The position numbers were made by a program, and so were the translations under genes. A stretch of 64,000 nt of DNA, taken from Lentimicrobium sp. Lineage in GTDB: Bacteria > Bacteroidota > Bacteroidia > Bacteroidales > Lentimicrobiaceae. Numbering within the stretch: position 1 is the stretch's first letter; each line of letters begins with the position of its first letter. The DNA lies in contig JAMLHF010000017.1 in NCBI GenBank assembly GCA_023957275.1, forward strand, positions 1 through 64,000, given 5' to 3'. Positions 17,676 to 26,470 of this stretch are shown here, in pieces. The notes under the pieces are model-generated. The model made no database searches and was not told the DNA's origin. It saw nothing but the letters and a program-made list of their open reading frames with translations.

Positions 17676-20493
17676 ATGGCATGGGAATATAAATACGATC
17701 CGAAAATCAATCTCTTCGTTGAAGGAAAGATCCTGAAAAATGATGCAAAGAGGCAACAAAAGACAGCTATTGAAATATTGAAAAGACTGCATAACCAACC
17801 TGGGCTTATCCTTGCTGATGAAGTTGGGATGGGAAAGACTTTCGTTGCCCTGGCTGTTGCTATTTCTGTAGCTATAACAAATGGCAACAAAAAACCGGTT
17901 GTTATCATGATTCCTCCGGTACTGAAGAATAAATGGCCTAACGATTTCAATGTTTTTACAAACCGGTGTCTCCAGGTTAAAGAAGGAACCGTTAATTGTG
18001 CCGTTGCAGAAACAAAGCTCGGTTTTTTAAAACTGTTGGATGATGAAGGCAGGCGCAGGAAGCATGTAATTTTCCTCACGCACGGTGCGCTGTATCGTGA
18101 GAAACTAGGTGATAAATGGGTTAAAATTGCTATTGTACAAAGGGCACTGAAAAACAGAAAAGATGCTGATGGTTTAAGGCAGGCTTTGTATAAATATTTA
18201 GGTAAGGTATTGCAACTAAACGAGGAAAAGAAAAGTCCGGATATTGTTAAAGAATTATTGCAGTCCGAAACCAGGAAATGGAAGTCAATTTTGGTCAAAT
18301 CAAACATATTCACTGAGCATGACGACGATCCTATTCCCACAATTGTTCATCAAGTGATGCATTCTAAGCTGAAAACAAGTTTTTTTAATGATTTGTTTCA
18401 CACGCTGGAAAGGACCATACCCAGGAGGAATTCAAAAAATTTTGAGAAGAACATTCAGGATTCCAGGATAGCATTGAATGACAGTGTAAGTGTAATTTGG
18501 AAGAAGGTGATAGATACAATGTCGTTAAACCTTCCTTTGTTAATTTTTGATGAGGCGCACCATCTTAAAAATGCGGAGACACAGGTAGCCTCACTTTTTA
18601 AAACAGCAGATTCACAAGAGGATGCAAACCAGGTGCAGAAAGGTTTTCTTGCCAACATTTTTGAAAGAATGCTTTTCCTGACCGCAACGCCATTCCAGCT
18701 TGGTCACCATGAGCTTTGTAGTGTACTCGACAGGTTTAATGGGATTGACTGGAATGGTTCAAATGCACCTAAAAAAGGGCAGGACTTTTATAAAAATCAG
18801 CTAACCAACCTAAGAAGCACGCTGGATATTGGGCAGGAAGCAGCATTACGTCTTGATAAATCATGGGGTGAACTTAAAGAGCTGGACCTGGAGATGAGTA
18901 ATTCTGCATTTTCGAATATTGATAATTGGTGGGCAGCAGTTAAAGAAACTGAATTCAATTCCTTGAATATAAAAACCCAGACTATAAGAACAAGGTATCA
19001 GGATTTAAAACTGAAATTAAAAAAGGCGGAGAGCCATTTGAAGCCCTTTGTGATCCGCCATTTGAAGCCAAGATTTCTTGATAATGATCCGGCAAAATTA
19101 CGTCGGTTGACAATTCCGGGAGAAGGTATTATTTCTCCGCCGTTAAATGGTGATAGTGCTGGGCTTAAAATTGACTCCGCTGCATTGTTCCCGTTCCTTT
19201 TGGCAGCCAGGCTTACCGCTTGTACTCCTCAAAACAGGCCTATTTTTGCAGAGGGGCTTTCAAGTAGTTATGAGGCATTTAGGCAAACCCGAAAACGCAA
19301 AGCAGAAAGTGTGGTTGATGAGGAAGATATCGAAAATTCAAAACTTCACATTCTGTCTCCAAAAGAGCTCTTATATCTGGAGGAAATAGATGATTTTCTT
19401 ATTTTGAATTCTGGTATAGCTGGGGAGATGCATCCAAAAATTGCAGCTACCGTGGAAAAGGTAAAAGAACTTTGGTTAAAAGGGGAGAAAGTTGTTGTTT
19501 TCTGCCATTATATTGAAACAGGGAAAGCGTTAAGGCAATATATATCCAGGGCAATCAAAGAAGAAATCTCCAGAAAAGCAATCAGGCAGCTTAAATCAGA
19601 TCCGGAGGAAGTATGGAATGAGCTTGAACGTATTGGAACCCATTTTGAAGGGGCAGGCATGAAGTTACGCAAGTTTGTTGAGCAAGAGCTCGCAACGATT
19701 ATAAGTAAATACCCGACATTGGATGTGTTTGCTTCTAATCTCATGGATATATTCAAAAGATACCTGAAGACCCCTTCCTTTCTGGTGCGCTTTTTCCCAC
19801 TCGAAGATACCAAATTTAATAAAGCTACATTCAGGAAGGCATTGCGATCGAAAGATTCCAGTCAAATGTCTTTAGTAAAAATGATCCATGATTTCCTTAC
19901 ATTCCTGGCTCAAAGGGAGCCGGAAGAGCGGGAAAGATATATCAATGCCCTATTAGAAATACAGCCGGGGTATCCAGAACAAAAGATGTATATCTCGAAC
20001 CTATTCTGAAGATGAGATTTCAGGATCAAACATCAGATATCATGATTGGAAATGTCCGTCTTGTCAGCAACAGTACTAAGGATGTAACTCGCCAAAGGCT
20101 TATGCTAACATTCAATACGCCATTTTACATGTGATATCCTGGTAGCCAGTAGTGTTATGGCGGAAGGGGTTGATCTGCACCTGAATTGTCGACACATTAT
20201 TCATCATGATCTTTGTTGGAATCAAGCACGCTGGAACAACGGACCGGACGTATTGATCGGATTGGTGCTAAAGTTGAGACCTGCAAGCTTCCTATTGAAG
20301 TATACCTCCCGTATATTGGTGAAACACAGGATGAAAGATGTACAGGGTGGTGATGGATAGGGAAAGATGGTTCAAAATTGTAATGGGGGGAAAAGTACTC
20401 CGTTGACTCTAAAACAACAGAAAAACTTGCAAATAGAATTCCACTACGCTTGCAATTGCAGAGGAGTTGATGTTTAAGCTTGAAGCCAAATAA
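17676..20493 (+). pseudogene. SNF2-type helicase, 3' part frameshifted
   Basis: The first 777 codons are open: Walker A DEVGMGKT near residue 47, DEAHHLKN near 291, TATPF near 335, and the start of the second RecA domain (VVVFCHYIETGKA) near 606. The frame then stops at 20,009. The rest of the helicase is readable only by changing frame: VRLVSNSTKDVTRQRLMLTF (about 20,050-20,110), then MAEGVDLHLNCRHIIHHDLC (20,157-20,216), then motif VI EQRTGRIDRIGAK (about 20,230-20,270), then RVVMDRERWFKIVMGG, and finally AEELMFKLEAK ending at 20,493. At least five one-base indels are needed. Each piece is well conserved in amino-acid sense, so the damage is recent or is a sequence error. It follows the PLD gene by 2 bp and would be the motor of that system. 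Confidence 0.78.
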
Positions 20494-20558
20494 TCATTTC
20501 ATCAAAGTTGGTACGTAACTAAGTACTATTTAAAACATTAACCAATTAATTAAGAATC

Positions 20559-21358
20559 ATGATGAAAGAAACCTATCCCAGTTTCGGTAAAGAGTTAAAG
20601 AAAGTTATTCAAAAAGACCGAACTGCGAAAAAAGTATTTATACTTGGCGTATATGCCAGTGCCGTGCATGCGCGATGGGTTGGCCCGGATGGTAAAACCA
20701 TTGTAAAAGCCCTGGCAGTTGCCAGTGAGCCGGAATATTCTGGACGGGGAATAATGCTAAAGAGATTATTGAAACTATCAGTATTCCGGAAAAAATTGGA
20801 TGTTTTAGTGCCTGCAGCCAGAACACTCAATGGCCTTCCGGGCTTGACGCTCCGATAAATTATATCTTGAACCCCTGGGTTATACAAGAAAAGATGCCTG
20901 GCTTTGTGACTTATTACCAGAATCGAGACTAAATCCGAATCAGGCAAATGCCATAAAGCGACATTATAATCCAATACGGGCTAAACTTGGACTTCCCAAA
21001 GCGACCATTCCCTCTTTTGGTCAGAATACGATTGATAATCCTGCAAGAAGACGGGCAATCCTTGAAGAATTATTCGAATCTCAGGCTAGAATACTAATTC
21101 TGCTTGGAGATATGCCCATCAGGCAGCTTTCTTAATCATTTTGTGGATAAAGGAATTACATTGGATGATTTTGTATGATACCCTGATTCATTTTATGGGG
21201 AAGTACAGAAGATGATCATTGCCGGAGAAAACCATTCCAGGTATTGCCTTTGTGTATCCCAGGAATGGCGCAGCGCATAGCAGCTTCGAGTAAGAAATGG
21301 TATGATTTGCATCAGGAATGGATAAAAAATATAGCAATAAAAACAGATCAGTATTAAC
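20559..21358 (+). pseudogene. Possible uracil-DNA-glycosylase-like protein, frameshifted
   Basis: The ATG at 20,559 opens a frame whose sensible part runs through KKVFILGVYASAVHARWVGP and VASEPE, then is lost near 20,735. The protein continues in a second frame (FWTGNNAKEIIETISIPEKI ... NYILNP) and a third from about 20,865 (YTRKDAWLCDLLPESRLNP ... RILILLGDMPIRQ, stop near 21,133). Further pieces (GITLDDFV, IPGIAFVYPRNGAAHSS, KKWYDLHQEWIKN) extend to about 21,358. The strand-ends ILGVYAS and LLGDMPIR plus the late VYPRNGAAHSS-KKWYDLHQ resemble a uracil-DNA-glycosylase-type fold, but I am unsure of the family. It lies 65 bp after the broken helicase and probably was the last gene of that operon. 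Confidence 0.55.
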
Positions 21359-21503
21359 CAAACAGACCTAACCATTATTTCTGACAGTGTTTTGTCAATT
21401 CGGGCATCATTTGACCGTATTGCGGAGAAGACCTTATTACAAGTGGAATCTGAAAATGAATTAGTACAAAACCAAACCAATTTATCAACCTAAAACAATT
21501 ATT

Positions 21504-21584
21504 ATGGAAAACTCTGTATTTTTTTTAATCATTGCTGTTATTTCAATAGCCGTATGGTTAATCATACGCCCAATAATGTTGTAA
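21504..21584 (+). other. 26-codon hydrophobic ORF, uncertain
   Basis: An ATG opens a 26-residue frame (MENSVFFLIIAVISIAVWLI...) that is one predicted membrane helix, then stops at a TAA. It may be a real small membrane peptide or, more likely here, the start of a larger frameshifted gene, because readable amino-acid segments continue in other frames to about 21,950. Confidence 0.3.
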
Positions 21585-22142
21585 TTATTTTAAGTGTTTC
21601 AGAAATTGAAGAATTACTGCTGGAGCAGGTGAAATTCTTAGAATTGTGCATTCAGAAAAAATTGAAGGAAGGAAAAAAGAAGAAGAGAGGGAAAAAGAAT
21701 TTTCAACAATTAAAGGCGTTAAGTACAATATACCTGCAGAATTATCCTATCGCGAAATGGATAATATCAAAGAAAAATCTAGCATCTGAAGCCCGGGCAA
21801 TTACTTTCAATAGATATAAAAACCGGTGCAACAGAATTCTGGGATATTGAAGAATTTAATGAATTGAAAGAATCGAACCTAAAACAACACTTATTATGGT
21901 GGCAATTAAAAGAAGACAATCTTCCAAACCGTTGCCTCAATGAGCTGAACAGCATAATCCTGAAAATGAAATGATGTTCTTGTACGGTTTTTGAAATAGA
22001 TCCTCAGCTCATCAAGCACCAAAAAGAGAACCTTTAAGCCTGATAAAACACGCTCCACAACATTACAGCCAGTCCTTTTTCCTGCATGGCAAGCTCCATT
22101 GCATACCAGCGTACACCTCTTGGCGCCAAATATCACTTTTTT
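21585..22142 (+). pseudogene. Decayed coding remnants
   Basis: Protein-like stretches occur in changing frames: an acidic/lysine-rich stretch with GEILRIVHSEKIEGRKKEEE and IKGVKYNIPAELSYREMDNI at about 21,629-21,780, and LSIDIKTGATEFWDIEEFNE at about 21,805-21,865, running to a stop near 21,974. None forms an open gene of normal length and I recognise no family. The pattern continues the frameshift-rich zone that begins at 19,980. Confidence 0.4.
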
Positions 22143-22817
22143 TGTATTAGTTGACGTTTAGCCGTTCAACTGTGTGCATTTCCCCACAGAAATCCGGCGC
22201 AGCTTATAGAATTGCATGATCACAGATTAATTTTAGTGAAAATTATTGCAAAATATTCAATTTTTATTGGTGATTTCCGGAAATTTACACTTAAAACAGC
22301 CTCTTTAATACCTTTTCAATACATTTTATTTACATATTTCCATTGATTAATCCGCTAACAATTTGATAATCAGCATCAAATATTTGTTATATCAAAATTA
22401 AGTTTGTACAAAATCTACGAAAAATGCTAAATATCTGATATACAATATATTAAAAAAAGAAAAGCTTAAAATCGCTTAAAATCGCTTAAAATCGCTTAAA
22501 ATCGCTGACGATCCCTTTTTATCCCTTATTATCTCATAATTACGCAACAAGATTTGTAATTAAAACTATTGACTTCACCAACATACAGCCCCCAAACCTG
22601 ACGTCTAATTCGCATTTTATCACGTAGCGGCATGATGCTTAATATGTAGCCGTAGTATTGAATTATATTCAAAAGGTTGAAAGTAGCATTGCATTTAACT
22701 AATGGCTTCAGCATTTTGCCGTGTTTTCAGCGGTGGAACCCGGATGCTGACTGATTAAGCGCTCGCTGTTGACTGATGGTAACTCAATGAAGAAAAGTTT
22801 GTCTTAAACAAAGGATA
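22143..22817. other. AT-rich non-coding stretch beside the integrase
   Basis: No convincing gene is present on either strand. The left part is about three-quarters A+T. It contains the 10-bp tandem repeat array described separately. Its place between decayed genes and the integrase stop suggests an attachment-site or recombinase-accessory region of the element. Confidence 0.5.
22464..22506. repeat. 10-bp tandem repeat array
   Basis: Four exact head-to-tail copies of gcttaaaatc, with a partial fifth (gct), occupy this interval. The period is about one DNA helical turn, so all copies face the same side of the helix, as expected for protein-binding iterons. It lies about 310 bp past the integrase stop codon. 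Confidence 0.9.
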
Positions 22818-24074
22818 TTACTTCAGCAAGTCAAGAACCTGTCGGTTTGCATCCCATATATCTCTGAAATCCTCACGGATATATGTTTTGGTTACCTGCA
22901 TCTTTGTATCAACATGGTTAAGCGCTTTGTGGATGGTGTAAATGTTAATCCGGCATTCGTTTGCGGCCAGTGTAGCCCAGGTATGCCGGGCAGAATAAAA
23001 TGTAATTTTTGGCAGCATCAGGTATTCGGCCAACTGATCGAGGCCCTTGTTCAGCGCCCTGGTAAAATTGCTGGTTGTCGCATAGCGTTTGTAAAACTCA
23101 AATAGCCTCTCCCCTTCCTTATCAGCATAGGCACTTACCAACTCGTTTGCTTCATTCTCTACCCTGACAATAATCTTTGCGCGGTCTTTTCGCCTGCCGG
23201 TGGTTTTCGACCGGTAGTAGGTTATTGTGCCGTTTTTGACTGCCGCGTTGCAGGCAAACAGATCCTCCGCGTTCATCCCGATAAGGTAAAAGCTGAGCAA
23301 GAATATATCCCTTGCCAGTTTCATTCGTTTTTGCGAGGGTTGTATATCCACATTGATGATAGCACGCATCTGCTCAACTGACAGTACCGGCTTTTCGGCT
23401 GGCTGCTCCAACGGCATCTTATAACGTAGAAATGGGTTAACTTTTATGTTAATTATTTCGTTTTCTTCATCGTTGTATATCAACCGGGCCTGGTTTAACA
23501 AGTGCCGGATGGCACCCATATATAAGGTAATGCCCCTTGTACCAATCGGCTTTGCAATCTCCGGTTTCCCGCTCTTCTTGTTTTTCTTTGCCCGGCCAAA
23601 TGCCGGTGTAGTCTTCAGCCATGCCTCATACTTACGGATAAAGTCCAAAGTAATTTGATTTACCGGCAAACTGTTGCTACCGGTAAAGCGTTTAAGGCTG
23701 TTAACCGTTGCCGTGATGTTTTTGTGGCTGGACCGGCCATCGGCCTGCATCTTATCTGCAATTTCCTGCGCAAATTCATAGAAATCTATGTTTTGTCCGC
23801 TTAAATTTGTAATCGCATACTTTAATTCGTCAATAGACATGCTATTGATAGCAAACCCTAATTTGATGATTGTGTTCCGGTACCCGGAAATAATTTTGTC
23901 AATTTCGTTGCGGATCCCTTCGCTTTTAATTTTGCCGCCTTTGGTTACATCGGCACGGGTAACAAATACCTCAGTGCTGATCTTTTTGCGCTGGCTTTTG
24001 TGGGTAAGCAGCAGGATCACCCTGGCGGTTCCGTTTTTCTGGAAGTGGTGTATAAAAGGTGTAAGGTTTGCCAT
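22818..24074 (-). CDS. Bacteroidetes-type tyrosine recombinase/integrase
   Basis: This is a 418-residue site-specific recombinase. An N-terminal arm-binding domain, a SAM-like core-binding domain (about 110-215) and the catalytic domain are in normal order. Box II reads SARHTWATLA (Arg and His), followed by LNHVDTKMQVTKTYI with the late His and the nucleophile Tyr. In box I the usual Arg position reads GMNAEDL; I believe this variant is common in Bacteroidetes integrases. I chose the ATG at 24,074 (MANLTPF) because the 32 extra codons of the longer frame (to 24,170) do not look like this family. The gene reads away from the tRNA-His 3' end 152 bp away, the classic position for an island integrase. 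Confidence 0.88.
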   Translation of the reverse strand: MANLTPFIHHFQKNGTARVILLLTHKSQRKKISTEVFVTRADVTKGGKIKSEGIRNEIDKIISGYRNTIIKLGFAINSMSIDELKYAITNLSGQNIDFYEFAQEIADKMQADGRSSHKNITATVNSLKRFTGSNSLPVNQITLDFIRKYEAWLKTTPAFGRAKKNKKSGKPEIAKPIGTRGITLYMGAIRHLLNQARLIYNDEENEIINIKVNPFLRYKMPLEQPAEKPVLSVEQMRAIINVDIQPSQKRMKLARDIFLLSFYLIGMNAEDLFACNAAVKNGTITYYRSKTTGRRKDRAKIIVRVENEANELVSAYADKEGERLFEFYKRYATTSNFTRALNKGLDQLAEYLMLPKITFYSARHTWATLAANECRINIYTIHKALNHVDTKMQVTKTYIREDFRDIWDANRQVLDLLK

Positions 24075-24225
24075 CAGTTTAATCTTTGGTGGGGAAACTG
24101 TGGGGATAAACTTACAGCAAATATACACTTTTTTTGCTGCATTTGCGAATACGAAAAAAGAGGAATTCAATATTTTGAACCCCTCTTTTCTTTATTTATC
24201 GGCCTTTTCGCCGTATTTACTTTCG

Positions 24226-24300
24226 GGTGAATGATGGGGCTCGAACCCACGACCCTCAGAACCACAATCTGATGCTCTAACCGACTGAGCTACACTCACC
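24226..24300 (-). tRNA. tRNA-His (GTG)
   Basis: The reverse complement folds as a cloverleaf. The acceptor starts GGTGAGTG and pairs with the 3' CATTCACC, including the extra G-1:C73 pair specific to tRNA-His. The D arm begins TAGCTCAG, the anticodon stem TCAGA/TCTGA encloses loop TTGTGGT with anticodon GTG, and the T arm is GTGGG-TTCGAGC-CCCAT. CCA is not encoded in full. The 3' end faces the integrase, so this is the probable attachment site of the island. Confidence 0.95.
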
Positions 24301-24440
24301 GTTTTACAAAAGTGGGGCAAAAGTAATACTTTTTCCTTATTCATAATACAATTTGGAAAGATTTTTTTGATATACCCCTGAGCACAGGCATTTCTTGTTA
24401 AATTTGCCTGAGACCATTAAAACGACTAATATCAGGGAAT

Positions 24441-25211
24441 ATGACAGATATCATTGATTACAGGATTATTGGCGATGACATGCAACTTGTGGAAGTTGAA
24501 CTTGATCCGATGGAGGGTGTCCGGGCCGAGGCTGGTGCCATGACTTATATGGACGATGGCATTGAGATGCAAACCGGCACAGGCGGGGGCCTTTTCAAAG
24601 GTTTCAAGCGGATGCTGACCGGCGACGGCTTCTTTATTACTACTTTCCTCAATAACAGCAACGCAAAAAGAAGAATTGCCTTCGGGGCTCCCTATCCCGG
24701 CAAAATTATCCCGCTTGACCTTGGCAGGATGGGTGGTGAATTCCTTTGCCAGAAAGATGCATTTCTCTGTGCAGCCAGGGGAATAGATATCGACATCGCC
24801 TTCACAAAAAAAATCGGCGCCGGATTATTCGGCGGCGAGGGTTTTATCCTGCAGCGGCTTTCAGGCGACGGCCTGGCGTTCATTCATGCAGGCGGCACCA
24901 TTGTAAGCCGCGTATTGCAGCCCGGAGAGGTATTGCATGCGGATACCGGCTGTCTGGTGGCTTTTCACCCTTCAGTGAATTATGATATCAGGTTTATCGG
25001 CGGCTTTAAAAATGCGCTGTTCGGAGGCGAAGGATTGTTCCTTGTAAAACTAACCGGCCCAGGGCTGGTTTACCTCCAGAGCCTCCCCTTCTCGCGCCTT
25101 GCCGACCGTATTATAACCGCATCGGGGACAAACCGTGGAGAAAGCCGGGGTGTGGGCGGAATCGGCGGCTCAATTATCGGCGGTATTCTTGGAGGAGACA
25201 AGTCATATTAA
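24441..25211 (+). CDS. TIGR00266/AIM24 family protein
   Basis: This 256-residue protein is glycine-rich and beta-rich, with [18 protein letters not shown] at about 29-46, repeated FxGGEG turns ([16 protein letters not shown] and [16 protein letters not shown]) and a Gly-rich C-terminal tail. This internal duplication is the hallmark of the TIGR00266/AIM24 beta-sandwich family, whose biochemical role is not established in bacteria. No signal peptide or membrane helix is visible. It is the first core gene to the right of the tRNA-His junction. A TAAATTTG element (24,399-24,406) 35 bp upstream may be its -7 box, but I see no matching -33 box. Confidence 0.88.
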   Translation: MTDIIDYRIIGDDMQLVEVELDPMEGVRAEAGAMTYMDDGIEMQTGTGGGLFKGFKRMLTGDGFFITTFLNNSNAKRRIAFGAPYPGKIIPLDLGRMGGEFLCQKDAFLCAARGIDIDIAFTKKIGAGLFGGEGFILQRLSGDGLAFIHAGGTIVSRVLQPGEVLHADTGCLVAFHPSVNYDIRFIGGFKNALFGGEGLFLVKLTGPGLVYLQSLPFSRLADRIITASGTNRGESRGVGGIGGSIIGGILGGDKSY

Positions 25212-25237
25212 GAGCGCTGCAGACCAAAATCATTGCT

Positions 25238-26470
25238 GTGAAACTTTTTCCCGGACGTCCGTCAAAACTGCCCGAAGGCTCGCTCTCGCGTAAAGCGCTG
25301 CAGAACCTTTTCAAAAACAATACGGCAAGGATATCCGCCGGAATCATTATTGCTGCTGTCTTGGCCGCCATGCTGGGGTATCTCATTACCCCCGACAGCA
25401 GCCCTTTTGCCAATGAACAGCACCTGGAAATTGCGGCAAGAAAACCGGTGTTTTCCGTCTCAATGCTGAAAATCGCCAAAAACGAACCTGATAATGATTG
25501 CCCGTTGACCGAAAAATGGCTTTACGGCTGCACCAAAGCATACACCTACCTGCCTTTCAATAATTACCGCTTCGAAAACGGAAAAATCATCCTGTCTGCT
25601 TACGACAAATCAGGAGACACCGATATAGTTACTTACGAATATTCAATTCAGGATATACTTTACGCCCTTCCGTCGCGCGACGGAAAGTTATCATTCCGGA
25701 CCGGCTTGCCCGATCTGCGCGGAAAAATAATCGGAGATGACAGCCTGGCCTTACAAAATGAAATCATTCAGCATCATATCATAACCAGGCGTTTCCTTCT
25801 GGGCACCGATCGTTTTGGCAGGGATATGCTGAGTCAGTTGCTCATAGGAACGAGGGTCAGTTTGTCCGTCGGGCTGATTTCTGTGTTTATTTCCCTGCTG
25901 CTGGGCGTTCTGCTGGGCGCCCTGGCCGGCTTTTTCAGGGGATGGGTTGACGACTTGATCATATGGTTTATCAATGTCATCTGGTCAATTCCGACCATTC
26001 TGCTTGTGATCGCCATCACCTTTGTGCTGGGCAAAGGGTTCTGGCAGGTCTTTATCGCAGTCGGATTAACGATGTGGGTCGAAGTAGCGCGGGTGGTCAG
26101 GGGGCAGATTCTCAGCCTGAGGGAGAAAGAGTTCGTAGAGGCAGCGCGCGCCCTCGGGTTCAAAAACGGCCGGATCATTACCCGGCATATTCTGCCCAAC
26201 GCCATGGGCCCTGTAATTGTTATCTCGGCGGCCAATTTCGCTTCGGCTATTCTGATTGAAGCCGGGCTCAGCTTCCTGGGCATAGGCGTTCAGCCGCCCA
26301 TGCCATCGTGGGGAACCATGATCAGGGAAAACTATTCCTACATCATTCTGGACAATCCATGGCTTGCCATTCTTCCGGGAATGTGCATCATGATGCTGGT
26401 GCTGGCCTTTATGCTGATCGGGAATGGATTACGCGATGCGCTGGATGTAAAAACCACAACAACAGTCTAA
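25238..26470 (+). CDS. OppC/DppC-type ABC transporter permease
   Basis: This is a 410-residue inner-membrane permease of the peptide/nickel family. A long N-terminal part with one membrane helix and about 130 periplasmic residues is followed by LGTDRFGRDMLSQLLIGTRV near 188-207, five or so helices and the EAA loop (EFVEAARALGFKNG) at about 297-310 that contacts the ATPase. The start is GTG at 25,238; no better ATG is in frame. The partner permease, ATPases and binding protein are not adjacent. The 3' end overlaps the convergent DUF5723 gene by 4 bp. The substrate is probably a peptide but cannot be read from sequence. Confidence 0.88.
   Translation: MKLFPGRPSKLPEGSLSRKALQNLFKNNTARISAGIIIAAVLAAMLGYLITPDSSPFANEQHLEIAARKPVFSVSMLKIAKNEPDNDCPLTEKWLYGCTKAYTYLPFNNYRFENGKIILSAYDKSGDTDIVTYEYSIQDILYALPSRDGKLSFRTGLPDLRGKIIGDDSLALQNEIIQHHIITRRFLLGTDRFGRDMLSQLLIGTRVSLSVGLISVFISLLLGVLLGALAGFFRGWVDDLIIWFINVIWSIPTILLVIAITFVLGKGFWQVFIAVGLTMWVEVARVVRGQILSLREKEFVEAARALGFKNGRIITRHILPNAMGPVIVISAANFASAILIEAGLSFLGIGVQPPMPSWGTMIRENYSYIILDNPWLAILPGMCIMMLVLAFMLIGNGLRDALDVKTTTTV

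Noticed and set aside
21906..22136. 76-codon minus-strand frame in the decayed region
   Set aside because: It overlaps readable plus-strand remnants; I could not connect it convincingly to a family.
22464..22506. Possible CRISPR array
   Set aside because: The repeats are 10 bp and directly adjacent, with no spacers, and no cas gene is in the window.
23788..24234. 148-codon plus-strand frame
   Set aside because: Antisense to the integrase and running into the tRNA; no family resemblance.
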